A DNA stretch of 64,000 nucleotides from Hoplostethus atlanticus (Eukaryota > Chordata > Actinopteri > Trachichthyiformes > Trachichthyidae), in contig JAXDDX010000186.1 in the NCBI GenBank assembly GCA_034670405.1, positions 496,001-560,000 on the forward strand, given 5' to 3'. Shown in pieces: positions 50,591 through 60,441 of this stretch (within the stretch, counting starts at the first letter, position 1; each line of letters starts with the position of its first letter). Both the position numbers and the translations under genes were made by a program. A model generated the notes under the pieces. The model was not told the origin of the DNA. It did not search any database and saw only the letters and a list, made by a program, of their open reading frames with translations.

Positions 50591-52343
50591 GCGTAATCGG
50601 ATTATTTGGATTATGGGGCGCCAAATGTAACCCCCTGAATTTCGTCCACAAAATCCATTTTGTGCCACGAAATCCTTTCCATGATACACGACATGCATTT
50701 TGTCCGACACCAAATCCATTCCATCAATTTCCTTGATTTGTGCGGCACAAAATTAATTTTGTGAAACACCGCACACATTTTGTGGATGGAAATGCATTCT
50801 GTGGACTTAAAAGGTTTCCATATGCATATGCTTTCACTGACCTATTTTCGCTGCCAATTTTCACCTAGTAGATGGCGCATAGGTGCTGCAGAAAGCTTGG
50901 CACACTAAAGGATTTGGCATATTACGGCACTCAATTCACTGAATACTTAATTAAACTAGAATTTGAAGACAAGGTTTGAAACCATGGACCAAGGCAAACT
51001 TTCTCCAGCTGCAACAACTGCAACAGTGCTGTCACATAGAGTTGCATAGCCTACCATTCATAAGTCATTATTTCTATTAGTGAGGGAACCGCTTTTAGAC
51101 CACACAGCGTTACAGCTGATGTCGGCATCCACAGCAATCTAATAACCATAACCAAACATGGACCAGCACCTCTTGCTTGAGTAAGCAAAACATCAAAAAG
51201 AGCGAGGCAGTTATATGATAAAGTGCAATGAAGTATAAGGTATGTAAAAAAAGAAAGATTTATTCATCATTTTAAACTTACTAAATGGAATTCATGGAAT
51301 TGGAATAAACTTTTATTCAAGTACTCCTCTCTCGTCTCCCGAGTAGGACGGCGTTTTAAGGGCCATTGTTTAAAAATAAATAAGGCGCCCATATACATTT
51401 CGTGGACAAAATCAAACAATGTGTTTTGGGATTTCGTGTGACAAAAATTAATTTCGTGGCAAAAAATGGATTTCGTGGACGAAATTCAGGGGGTTGCATT
51501 TAGCGCCCCATATTGGATGACCTCTTCCACGCCACCACCACCCCTCCCCAAGACTACCCCCAGACAAACTACACCCCAGCAAAACAAAAACAGTATCTGT
51601 GTAGGTAAAAATGTTTTTGTCCAGAGGAATGCCGCCTGACAGCGTCTCGGTATGCTTTGTTCTTCTTGGGTTCCCTTTCTCGTTCTCGTTTTTCCTCTCT
51701 TTGTGTCTTGTTTCTGTTGTTGAGGGTGAAACACCGCTGAAACTGAAGATTCTACTTTCAATTAAAGCCTCCTTTGTCTCTCCTTGTGGAATAAAACCTT
51801 CTCTGTTGTGAGACTGACTTTACAAGTCAAACAAGGTACCAAACGGCAGATTTTTAACTCTTCCCTTTACATCCTGGTTTGCCGAGTCTCAGTTCTCCAG
51901 ATAATATCCAGACATGATTTATCTACATTCTATTTAAATGTGGTTTTGAAAATGCAACTCAAAATAACCTATATACATTTTCTTTCCAACTGGGCATTAT
52001 GATTGGATGAGAGGCCATCCATGAGTGCTTATAACCACAATGTACAGACTAAGGACCTTATGATGCTGCCTATATATAGCATACAGACATCCTTTACACC
52101 GCGCATTAACAAGGGAATTCAGATTTGATCGGCATGAAGCTTAACAACATAAATACTGAACACAGACAGTAATCTCAGGAGGTAGTCGGGACAACCCATA
52201 CTGATTTCATACCAGTGTGGGAATGCTTCCAATCCACATACACCACAAAAGTGAAATAAACCCTCAATATTGCTGATCAGGTATTGGCACTCACCAGACA
52301 GAGAGAGCAGCAGGACAGAAAAGAGCAGCACAGTCAGCTTCAT
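47159..52343 (-). CDS. SPINK-type Kazal serine protease inhibitor, intact four-exon gene
   Basis: Exons: 52295-52343, 50456-50556, 47291-47394, 47159-47210. All introns are GT-AG and phases agree (306 nt, 101 residues). Exon 1 codes a signal peptide ([17 protein letters not shown]). Exon 2 codes an acidic linker ([16 protein letters not shown]...). Exons 3-4 code one Kazal domain with cysteines at 53, 59, 67, 78, 81 and 99 and the signature [14 protein letters not shown]. Kazal domains block serine proteases by a substrate-like loop; the P1 position (two after the second cysteine) is Lys61, predicting trypsin-like targets. The protein should be secreted. Intron 1 carries an ISL2EU-like element and intron 2 a SINE and a LINE. 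A TATA box lies at 52448. The acidic linker is unusual; the family name is sure, the orthologue is not. Confidence 0.88.
47257..47284 (+). repeat. (GTGA)n microsatellite
   Basis: Seven GTGA units in intron 3 of the intact SPINK gene, directly next to the exon 3 donor. Confidence 0.9.
47940..48030 (-). pseudogene. Partial duplicate of SPINK exon 3
   Basis: The minus strand contains the acceptor TTTGTCTCCAG and PDCEQY, then a stop, followed by a broken match to the TACATACTCC part of exon 3 with about 19 extra bases. It lies in intron 2 of the intact gene and would not encode a Kazal domain. Confidence 0.6.
48255..48400 (+). mobile_element. tRNA-like SINE in intron 2 of the intact SPINK gene
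   Basis: The B box GGGTTCAAATCC (48306-48317) and body match 9946-10090 in copy A. It is the same insertion inherited by both paralogues. Confidence 0.5.
48440..49805 (+). mobile_element. 5'-truncated L2/CR1-type LINE in SPINK intron 2
   Basis: This is nearly identical to 61255-62626. It starts within the RT domain and ends with the CTTTGCACATT...AATAAAGTTCTTGAATCTTGAATC tail. The insertion is antisense to the host gene. Lesions include a 2-base deletion near 48758, a 12-base deletion near 49145, and FADD changed to FVDD (about 48797-48808). Confidence 0.9.
48765..49538 (+). pseudogene. LINE reverse transcriptase C-terminal ORF
   Basis: 257 open codons run from the altered [11 protein letters not shown] box through [34 protein letters not shown] and [13 protein letters not shown] to the LINE end. 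The upstream half of the palm is in another frame (48440-48758: [24 protein letters not shown]) because of a 2-base deletion. Unlike the copy at 60442, it keeps the ORF end intact, but its catalytic box is mutated. Confidence 0.85.
49806..50455. other. SPINK intron 2, remaining part
   Basis: 50110-50160 and 50310-50420 match copy A intron 2 (10105-10240). 49806-50105 and 50170-50305 are extra and unrecognised. Confidence 0.5.
50557..50592 (+). repeat. (CA)n microsatellite
   Basis: Acts as the TG-rich tract just before the exon 2 acceptor on the minus strand. Also present in copy A. Confidence 0.9.
50615..51509. mobile_element. ISL2EU-like element in SPINK intron 1
   Basis: The ends GGGGCGCCAAATGTAACCCC and (inverted) GGGGCGCTAAATGCAACCCC are part of about 60-bp inverted repeats rich in AATTTCGTCCAC motifs. 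AT flanks both sides (50613-50614, 51510-51511). Non-coding inside. Confidence 0.65.
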
Positions 52344-52447
52344 GGCTTCTGCTGATCAATTCCACAGTGTTTCGCTGTGTGTGTGTGTGTGTGTGTAAGG
52401 GTGTGAGTGTGTTAGACAACAGGTGTGTATTTCACAACTCTCTTTCT

Positions 52448-52454
52448 TTTTATA
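52448..52454 (-). promoter_or_regulatory. TATA box of the intact SPINK gene
   Basis: GTATAAAAAG on the minus strand, about 105 bases upstream of the start codon, with flanks (AAGAGAGTTGTGAAATACACACCTG) shared with copy C. Confidence 0.65.
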
Positions 52455-52455
52455 C

Positions 52456-52998
52456 TGGTCTCCCTGCACTCCACTCCACTGCTGTCCTCTGATAGGCTGA
52501 GCTGTAACGGTGAGGTGAGGCCCACCAGGGTCAGGACCGATACCACGATTACGTTATTGAATCAAAAGCACAGTTTATTTATGGAAGACTGTTCTCTTGA
52601 TGTGTCCTTTCAACTAAACATGTGTTAAAGTTTAAAGTTTAGTTAAAGTAATACTCTATACTAATTGATTCATTGTGACATTTTCCAATAAATGTCCATT
52701 TTGCTACTCTCTATCACTGATTGATATAACACAATAGTGATCCAACCAAAGAAAGAACTGGGTAGTTGAGCAGTGATAGCCACCATGGCTGAAAAGATAA
52801 AGAAAAGAGAGACACCTACAGAAACTAACTTCATCAACAGAAACCAGACTAACCCTATTTGACCCTGTTGTGGAAACTAGGGTAACCTTGGTTGGCCCTG
52901 TAGTGGAAACCAAACTAGCCCTGTTTGGCAAGAAACGGAGATGACTGCATAGTGGAAGTCAATGAGAAATCTGAGAGTCTTCACTTCACTTGTGTTTC

Positions 52999-53030
<32 letters not shown>

Positions 53031-53845
53031 TGTGTGTGTGTATGTGTGTGTGTGAGTGTGTGTGAGTGTGTGTGAGTGTGTGTGTGAGTGCATTAGACCT
53101 TTGGAGTAAGGACATTTTTGAGAACTGAGGACATTTTGCCTGGTCCTCACTTTATTTTCACTGTGACAGCCTCCAGAGGCTCCAAACATGTTGTACTCCA
53201 ATTTTCACTGAAGTCCTCATATCAATGGTAAAATAGGTTACACTGATGTTTTCCATACACACAGTTTTGCTCGCTAGCGCCCCTACCGTTTTTAGGGTCG
53301 TGCAGCCCTGAAATTATGTAACTGGAAGGCACCACCTCTCCGACTTTTCTGTTTGGCTGGCTCAGCGATTTTTGTGATTGATCATCAACATGGATTCAAC
53401 AATGATATGGAATACATGATAAATACCTGATGAATTTGTGAAATGTATACAGAGCTCAATGCTTGATAATACTGTAAAATGCATACAGCCCTTTATCACT
53501 TTAAGTTATTGTACTTTTTACACTCAAATGCAAAGTAATAGGGAATTTCCTTGAAGTTGAATATCTCAATGATAGCATTAGATTTTAATTTCATTAAGAT
53601 TTGGAGGGGGTCATGGACTTAATGCTTTCATGTCTTTCCTACAATTAACATAAACCCTGAATTTAAAAATGGGAAACATCGTAAGAGTAACTCCAATAAA
53701 AACAGCGATTTCTAATTAATAATTTCCGCCATTTAATATTAATATCTCTGCCATTTCACACCCGATCTCAATGCTGTTTAACAGGCAGACTCATATGTCC
53801 ACCGCTGCTGTTGATATGCCTTAATATCTTAATATCCCGTGTCAG
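52456..53845. other. Unassigned intergenic sequence
   Basis: A complex TG array lies at 53000-53090. 52750-52930 has a repeated phrase (GAAACTAGGGTAACC/GAAACCAAACTAGCC). No gene is recognised. Confidence 0.4.
53000..53090 (+). repeat. (TG)n microsatellite with interruptions
   Basis: TG runs broken by TATG and GAGTG units over about 90 bases. Confidence 0.95.
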
Positions 53846-53854
53846 AAAAGCACA

Positions 53855-55018
53855 ATTTTTTCAATTAAAATAAAATTGATCAGAAATACAGTCTAGACAT
53901 TGTTAATGTGGTAAATGACTATTATAGCTGGAAATGGCTGATTTTTAATGGAATATCTACATAGGCGTACAGAGGCCCATTTTCAGCAACCATCATTCCT
54001 GTGTTCCAATGGCACATTGTGTAAACTAATCCAAGTTTATCGTGTTAAAAGGCTTATTGATCATTGAAAACTGTTGTGCTGATTAAAGAAGCAATAAAAT
54101 TGGCCTTCCTTAGGCTAGTTGAATATCTGGAGCATCAGCATTTGTGGGTTTGATTATGGTCTCAAAATGGCCAGAAAAAAAGAACTTTCTTCTGAAACTC
54201 GTCAGTCTATTTTTGTTCTGAGAAATGAAGGCTATTCCATGCGAGAAATTGCCAAAAAACTGGAGATCTCATACGGTGTGTACTATTCCCTTCACAGAAC
54301 AGCGCAAACTGGCTCTAACCAGAATAGAAAGAGAAGGGAGGCCCCGGTGCACAACTGAGCTAGAGGACAAGTACATCAGAGTCTCTAGTTTGAGAAACAG
54401 ACGCCTCACAGGTCCTCAACTGGCAGCCTCATTAAATGGTACCCGCAAAACACCAGTCCCAACATCAACAGTGAAGATGCGACTCCAGGATGCTGGCCTT
54501 CTAGGCAGAGTATAACAAAGAAAAAGCCATATCTGAGACTGGCCAATAAAAGGAAAAGATTAAGATGGGCAAAGAACTATTTAGGGAAGAAGCAGTCAGC
54601 TGGTATTCTGTCTATAATGGAGTGGCCAGCGCAATAACCAGATCTCAACCCTATTGAGCTGTTGTGGGAGCAGTTTGACCATATGCTACGTAAGAAGTTC
54701 CCATCAAGCCAATCCAACTTGTGGGAGGTGCTTCAGGAAGCATGGGGTGAAATATCTTCAGATTACCTCAACAAATTGACAGCTAGAATGCCAAAGGTCT
54801 GCAAGGCTGTAATTGCTGCAAATGGAGGATTCTTTGACGAAAGCAAAGTTTGAAGGACAAAATTATTATTTCAAGTAAAAATCATTATTTCTAACTTTGT
54901 CAATGTCTTGACTATATTTTCTATTCATTTTGCAACTCATTTGATGAATAAAAGTGTGAGTTTTCATGGAAAACATGAAAACTTCTGGGTGACTCCAAAC
55001 TTTTGAGCGGTAGTGTAT
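53855..55018 (+). mobile_element. Tc1-like transposon, internally deleted
   Basis: The 5' UTR (AGAAATACAGTCTAGACATTG, ACATAGGCGTACAGAGGCCC), a transposase ORF with its centre removed, and a right end CAAACTTTTGAGCGGTAGTG are present. The left TIR counterpart (CACTACCG...) is missing. The element is non-autonomous. Confidence 0.85.
54167..54853 (+). pseudogene. Tc1-like transposase, catalytic core deleted
   Basis: Translation from ATG 54167 gives MARKKELSSETRQSIFVLRN and the first helix-turn-helix (SMREIAKKLEIS). A frameshift near 54345 leads to LRNRRLTGPQLAASLNGT and VKMRLQDAGLLGRV, the second helix-turn-helix. Sequence then jumps at about 54585 from RLRWAKNYL to KKQSAGILSVMEWP and IELLWEQFDHM, skipping the DDE region, with only the last part of the catalytic domain remaining (to 54853, FFDESKV). 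The normal length is about 340 codons; here it is around 230 and broken. Confidence 0.85.
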
Positions 55019-55260
55019 ATGTATATACAGTATATATATATATATATATATAGAAATAAATAAAAGAATGCATGAATGCACACAGTAATAAATAAATAAA
55101 TAGATGAAATCTGGTATAAATGTATATTTCTGTATTTTTTGTCCTATTTATTTATTGTCTCATTAATTTATTTGTGTATTTATTCCCCTGAGAATTTAAT
55201 TCCATATTTATAAATGTCTCTTTTTATCTATTTCCTTATAAATGCATTTCTGTATAGACA
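55019..55260. repeat. AT and TTTA simple repeats
   Basis: (AT)n at 55022-55052 and AATAAATAAATA at 55088-55102, with TTTATTTATT-rich sequence to 55250. Confidence 0.85.
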
Positions 55261-56690
55261 ATCTTTTCAGCTCTGACCTAGGGTGCCGCCATTGTTCCGT
55301 TATTTTGTGTTTGGTGGGCACAGAACTTCCAGTTATAAACTACAATGACGTCAGACACATCTACACAAAACTCTGCTAACATCGCCAAGCTATCTTCACG
55401 CTATCTAGCTATATATATAGCTAGGTAGAAATTTAATGTATATATATATTAAATTAACCTTGTATCTAAAATGTCCTAATGCATGGAAACGCTTGAATGA
55501 GTGGTTGGAAAGAGAGTGTTTTGAGCATCGGCCTGCCACAAAACGGCACAACAGTGCATTAAATGTGTTCCAGTGAACCTGCACCTCAGACGTGTTGCAG
55601 TTATGAAATTAACCTTGTTGTATCTTTGTATCTAAAATGGGTTCGGGGAGGCATGAAGGAATAGATGTACAGCTAATTCATGTTGACTTAACAACACTGT
55701 GATATTTAACCATATTTATGCCAGCTGTTTTTAAGACACTGACTTGGTTCAACACTAGATTTCAAATACACAAGCCTGTTTATAGGTTAGTACACAACCA
55801 ACTTTGTTGCTGTGGAGATACTGATATGCCTCTGAGCTTTTCAGATTTTCCATCGCGTTACCATCTAACGTTACCGTCATCAATTTCACGAAGTACGAAC
55901 ATATTTTGCCATACGTTATATTTGGCCACCATATTATCCTCCCGGGTGTGTACTGTATTTGGGTGTGGGATAGACACAGCGCCTTCCCTTATCAGGAAAG
56001 TCGATGAATGTTCCCATTGCAGTTGCTTTGACATTAACTTTAGGCAAAATCGCTGGTGCTTACACTTGAACAGAAGTTGTTTGCCCACTACTGGAAATTA
56101 ACCGGAAATTTGGGCGTGGCCGAAAAAACTTTCTTTTCCCTATTTATTTATTTTTGTATTTCCCTGTCCCTATGATAATGAGGGGGCAGTCCATCAGAGC
56201 TGGTCATGGTGTTCCCTTACCATTGGTTGATCGGTCTCAGTGTGTAGATCTAGGCTAGGCTAGCATGGGTTTCTAGCTAGCAATTCCCGGAGGATGCAGC
56301 GGGGAGCAGAACTGGAAGAGCTGTCCAGTTGGGGTTGGAGCTTGTATGCAACCTGGAAGCCTTGGTGCTCCGCGGCTGTCCTGCCGGGACAGAGGTGAGC
56401 CTGCTGTGAGAGATTGCGCTGAAAAGCGGCCGTCAAGACCGGGTCGTTTTATTGTGCTGTTAACAAAGCGGCATTCTGACCGGTTAACTATCCGCTCCTG
56501 CCTTATTCTTTGTCTGTCACGGCAACAGTTGTAGCGAGCTTGCTACAGTGGTGGGAAGAGGTCGTGGTTCTCCAGTGCCATCACCGCTCCATCTGGTCTC
56601 CTTGATTAATACTTACTTAAAATTAAATTGTTTGGATTGTTCTAAATTACTGTAGATTGTTGCTAATTGTACGTTTAGTGATGTGTTTAT
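55261..56690. other. Unassigned sequence
   Basis: An open frame of 127 codons at 55718-56101 (plus) has several cysteines but no recognised domain. A TATATATA stretch lies at 55408-55450. 56270-56540 is somewhat GC-richer. No gene can be supported. Confidence 0.35.
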
Positions 56691-56744
56691 TCTCATATGA
56701 CAGTTTCTTAATTTCCCAGATTTTTATTCATAATGATACTTCAA

Positions 56745-57640
56745 CCAAATGATTTTAATTATCTACCAAGCCAGTATATCTTAATTATTGACACCAAGCC
56801 AACATACAGTCTTAGTAAATATATTCTAAACATATATTTTCATTCTTAGAGTATTGTAGGAATATAGTGAATATTTAACCTATTTGTTGTGTGACAGTTT
56901 GAGGGAAAACTTCAGTCCTCATATTGGAGAGCAGCGGGACTGCTACAATAGAGTGGTGCAGGAATGAGTCCTAAAACCAGGAAATGAGTTAGCATTTTTG
57001 CACTTCCGGTTCCCTCGTCTCGAAGTCTATGGGTTTTTTGAATGGGTTTTTGGTTATATGCTTGAAATAAGGTCTGTGGTTAACACAAGCTTAAGAGGTT
57101 TTCACGTTTTGTTCTACGGCATAAAATACGTCAGTAAATACCCCACTTGTGACGTTGAAGTCATGCGACCGTGGTGTAATTCGTTTATACGTTAGCTTTT
57201 TACTTCTGGCGATTGCATTTACTCTTCAAAAATCATAAAAGTGGTGTTCATTTGTGAAGATTATCTTGCTGAACAAAACGTGTAAGTATCATAAACTTTT
57301 GTTTTCCACAGAGCTTATTTTCTGCAATAATCCAAAATCCAATGCAAAAATCCCATTGGCTTTTTGTCGAGGGAACCAGGGCGATGCTAACTTCCGGGTT
57401 GGCCTACAAAAATACGTCATCCCTGCATCACTCTATTGGAGAGCAGCGGGACTGCTACAATGACTTTGCTACAGTTAAGCAGCAGCCAATCGCAGCGCCC
57501 CGAGTCCTTTGCAACTGGACATTTTTAATGATTTTAATGATCTACCAAGCCAGTGCATCATAATTACTGACATCAATCCAGCATACAAAAAAATAATAAT
57601 TGTGTACATAGTAAATATATTAAAAATCAATTTGTATTCT
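56745..57640. repeat. Shuffled direct repeats flanking a foldback
   Basis: TATTGGAGAGCAGCGGGACTG plus CTACAAT occurs at 56923 and 57434. The ATTTTAATTATCTACCAAGCC block at 56752 recurs as ATTTTAATGATCTACCAAGCC at 57531. The order of the two blocks is reversed between copies, as expected for a tandem arrangement. Confidence 0.7.
57000..57415. mobile_element. Foldback element (~75-bp inverted arms)
   Basis: The left arm (TTCCCTCGTCTCGAAGTCTA and on to GGTCTGTGG, about 57010-57080) is an inverted, diverged match of 57307-57375 (CCACAGAGCTTATTTTCTGC ... GTCGAGGGAA). Non-coding. Confidence 0.6.
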
Positions 57641-58070
57641 TTGACAAATTAGATCATTCTGTCTTTTGTGTGAAATATTTGATCTACATGTTTTCTTAAA
57701 GTTGGAGAAAATAATGAATCTGTACTTCTAACAGTTGGGAGAAAGGCCACATGTTGGAGTACACAAGAGGAGACTTTGCAGCAGCTCCCCTGTCCCTCCC
57801 CCACAGCCCTCTCCTCACCTGTTGGCCTGGTAGAACTCACTTTAGTTATCAGCACTGTAATGCATGCACCTGCCGTTTCTCACATAGCTTATCACAATCC
57901 AGTATACAACCCCTCTCCCCTAATTATATCTAGTAAATGTATACAAAATACAGAAAAAAATGCCCATGGGTCCTTAAAAACATTACATTTGACATAAAAC
58001 AGTTTAGTCGTCTGAAAGGTAGATCTACACATAGCCTTGTCAGTTTGGTTAACTGTATGTTTTAAAATGC
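57641..58070. other. Unassigned sequence
   Basis: No gene or repeat recognised. Confidence 0.4.
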
Positions 58071-58089
58071 CTAAAAACCTGACTCCACC

Positions 58090-58165
58090 TGCATTAGTTG
58101 CTACTGACGTCAGCAAGGATTTTGACAGGGTTGATCACAATGTTGTCATAAGTAAACTCTCATAA
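58090..58165 (+). pseudogene. Small reverse transcriptase fragment
   Basis: The frame reads LVATDVSKDFDRVDHNVVIS, the D-x-S-x-x-F-D-x-V-x-H motif of non-LTR reverse transcriptases (palm motif A). About 25 codons only, from a LINE type other than 60442. Confidence 0.55.
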
Positions 58166-58569
58166 GAATGAGGCTGGAATCCAGACGTGAATCTGCTGGA
58201 AACCAGACGGCAGCAGCCTTATGGCAGGCACAGCCCAATTCCTTAAACCCCTGGATGACTTGCAATGGCATGTACAGCATTTAGAGACAATATACAACCA
58301 ACTCTTCCACTGTTGCCAACTTGGTGACTTTGTCTTCCCTTTGTATATTTGAATTCCTCCTTTAGGCTAGACAGAGGCAGCTTAAGAACCTTATTCTTGT
58401 GCAATGCAACACTGCTAAGACAATATGGTACGCCAAGCCATTACGTAACATAATCATAGAACTATAGAACTACATAAGAACTAATCAATCTCTCTATTTT
58501 CTCTACATTTATTAGGTGTATTTCATATCCTGTCATATCCTGTTTGGGCTACAGCACAAACTGTAGACA

Positions 58570-58705
58570 CCACAAATTTAACACTGACCACTCTATATTG
58601 TCTAGTGTTGCCCTTTGCACATTCCCGTTGAGCATTGCCACTTTCCATTTCACTGCACACCCTGTGTGTGTATGTGACAAATAAAGTTCTTGAAAGTTGA
58701 AAAAA
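58570..58705 (+). mobile_element. L2/CR1-type LINE 3' tail fragment
   Basis: CCCTTTGCACATTCCCGTTG to AATAAAGTTCTTGAAAGTTG matches the 3' end of the 48440 and 59285 LINEs. Confidence 0.8.
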
Positions 58706-58799
58706 AAGTTCTTGAATCAGCTCTTACAAGCCTTCTACAGATGGGTAATCTGTATATTCCCTGTGTTATGAAGGTATTATTCAAGTGAGACAGGGTTAA

Positions 58800-58915
58800 A
58801 CATAGGTATGGATATACCGCTCTGAAAAAAATTAAGAGACCACTCCAAATTTTTCTTAAATCAGCATCTCTACATGTATGGCAGCCATTCCATTCCATTG
58901 ACTTGCTATAAACTT
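58800..58915. repeat. Tc1-like terminal fragment
   Basis: TACCGCTCTGAAAAAAATTAAGAGACCACTCC resembles the terminal repeat of a Tc1/mariner family. No transposase adjoins. Confidence 0.4.
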
Positions 58916-58920
58916 CCATC

Positions 58921-59268
58921 TAATAAAACTTCCTCCAGGTAGGGCTTCTCGTCGTTGTCGGAGATCAGGCCCACCACCACTGTGTCATCCGCAAACTTGA
59001 TGATGGAGTTGGAGCTGAACCTGGCCACACAGTCATGTGTGTACAGGGAGTACAGTAGGGGGCTGAGGACGCAACCCTGGGGGGATCCTGTGTTCAGGGT
59101 GAGGGGGTTGGAGGTGTGTCTGCCCACCCTGACCACCTGGGGCCTGGCAGTCAGGAAGTCCAGGATCCAGGCACACAGGGGGGTGTTCAGTCCCAGCTCA
59201 ATCAGCTTGCCGGCCAGTCTGGTGGGGACTATGGTATTGAAAGCTGAACTATAATCAATGAACAGCAG
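58921..59268 (-). pseudogene. Inverted LINE reverse transcriptase fragment
   Basis: The minus frame reads [39 protein letters not shown] and [18 protein letters not shown], ending EEV. Both catalytic aspartate motifs are intact (FADD). It is nearly identical to 61335-61680 but inverted, and lies head to head with the full LINE. Confidence 0.85.
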
Positions 59269-59289
59269 GATATGGATATGCAGGATATG

Positions 59290-60439
59290 CAAGATGGCAA
59301 GATGGCGTGGCCGTGTCTAGACGCCGTTGTGGTAGCTCCGCGGAAATTGTGCGTTTTAGTTTTTGTGTTTGCTTTTAATATCTTTTTTTGCACAAACACA
59401 TCGGCACTAACATCATACGAACGCAGCACACTTTTGGACATAAACTTTTGCGCAAAACAAAGGTTTTTGTCCAGTTTTTCCTTCGACCCAGCGTGGCCGG
59501 CAGAGATCGTACAAGCGAGCCACAACAACAACAGTGGAGACGCATCTACGGGGAGACGAAGGAGAAAACATCGGGGAAAACGGAACGGAATTCGGAACAG
59601 ACTGAGAGTTCAAGCCCACCGTCTACCTCTGCCCAGCATCCTTCTTGCTAACGTCCAGTCTCTGGAAAATAAGTTGGATGATGTTAGGGCGAGGATTAGA
59701 TTCCAACGGGACATGAGGGATTGTAACATCTTTTGTCTGACGGAAACATGGCTGACCCCGCTGGTGGCGGATCGAGTCATATGCCCAACCGAGTCCTTCT
59801 CTGTTTTCCGTGCGGATAGAACGGAAGAGTCTGGCAAATCTAAGGGTGGAGGGGTTTGCTTCATGACCAACAACAAGTGGTGCAACCCCAAGGACATCAA
59901 GACTCTCTCGTTCCTGCTCATCGAACCTGGAACATCTGACGATCTCATGCCGTCCATTCTACCTTCCCCGGGAGTTCAGCTCGGTCATCACCACAGCCGT
60001 CTACATACCACCACAAGCGGACACCGACGTAGCACTATCGGACCTACATGATGTGTTATGTCAGCATCAGAACAAGCATCCCGACGCGGCTGTGGTGGTG
60101 GCTGGGGACTTTAATAGGGCGAACCAAAAAAAAGTCATGCCGAACTTTCATCAGCACATTACGTGTGCTACCAGAGGGGAAAGAACGTTGGACCACTGCT
60201 ATACGCCGTTCAAGAGAGGCTACAAGGCTGTCTCTCTCCCTCCGTTCGGCAAATCAGACCATGCCGCCATTTTCCTGCTACCGGAGTATAAACAAAGGAC
60301 AGCAAGGGAAGTGGTAGTGACGAGGGACGTAAAGCGGTGGTCTGACCAATCAGAGGCTGAGCTACAGGACGCTCTGTGTGACGTCGACTGGGACAGTTCC
60401 AATCCAGTTCCAGGGACGTCAGCAAGTTTACGGAAGTAG
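59290..60439 (+). pseudogene. LINE ORF2 apurinic-type endonuclease, frameshifted
   Basis: This endonuclease nicks genomic DNA to prime reverse transcription. Motifs in order: LLANVQSLENK (59644, Asn motif), LTETWL (59740, catalytic Glu), a middle part around 59930 where a frame change occurs, VYIPPQAD (about 60000), VAGDFNRAN (60098, Asp/Asn) and GKSDHAAIF (60250, SDH). All catalytic residues are present, but two frames are needed to read them. The frame ends with a stop at 60437-60439 just before the RT ORF. Confidence 0.85.
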
Positions 60440-60441
60440 TA

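Noticed and set aside
55718..56101. Possible cysteine-rich gene or THAP domain
   Set aside because: The CxxC and C-x-x-H spacing of THAP domains is absent and no splice structure is seen.
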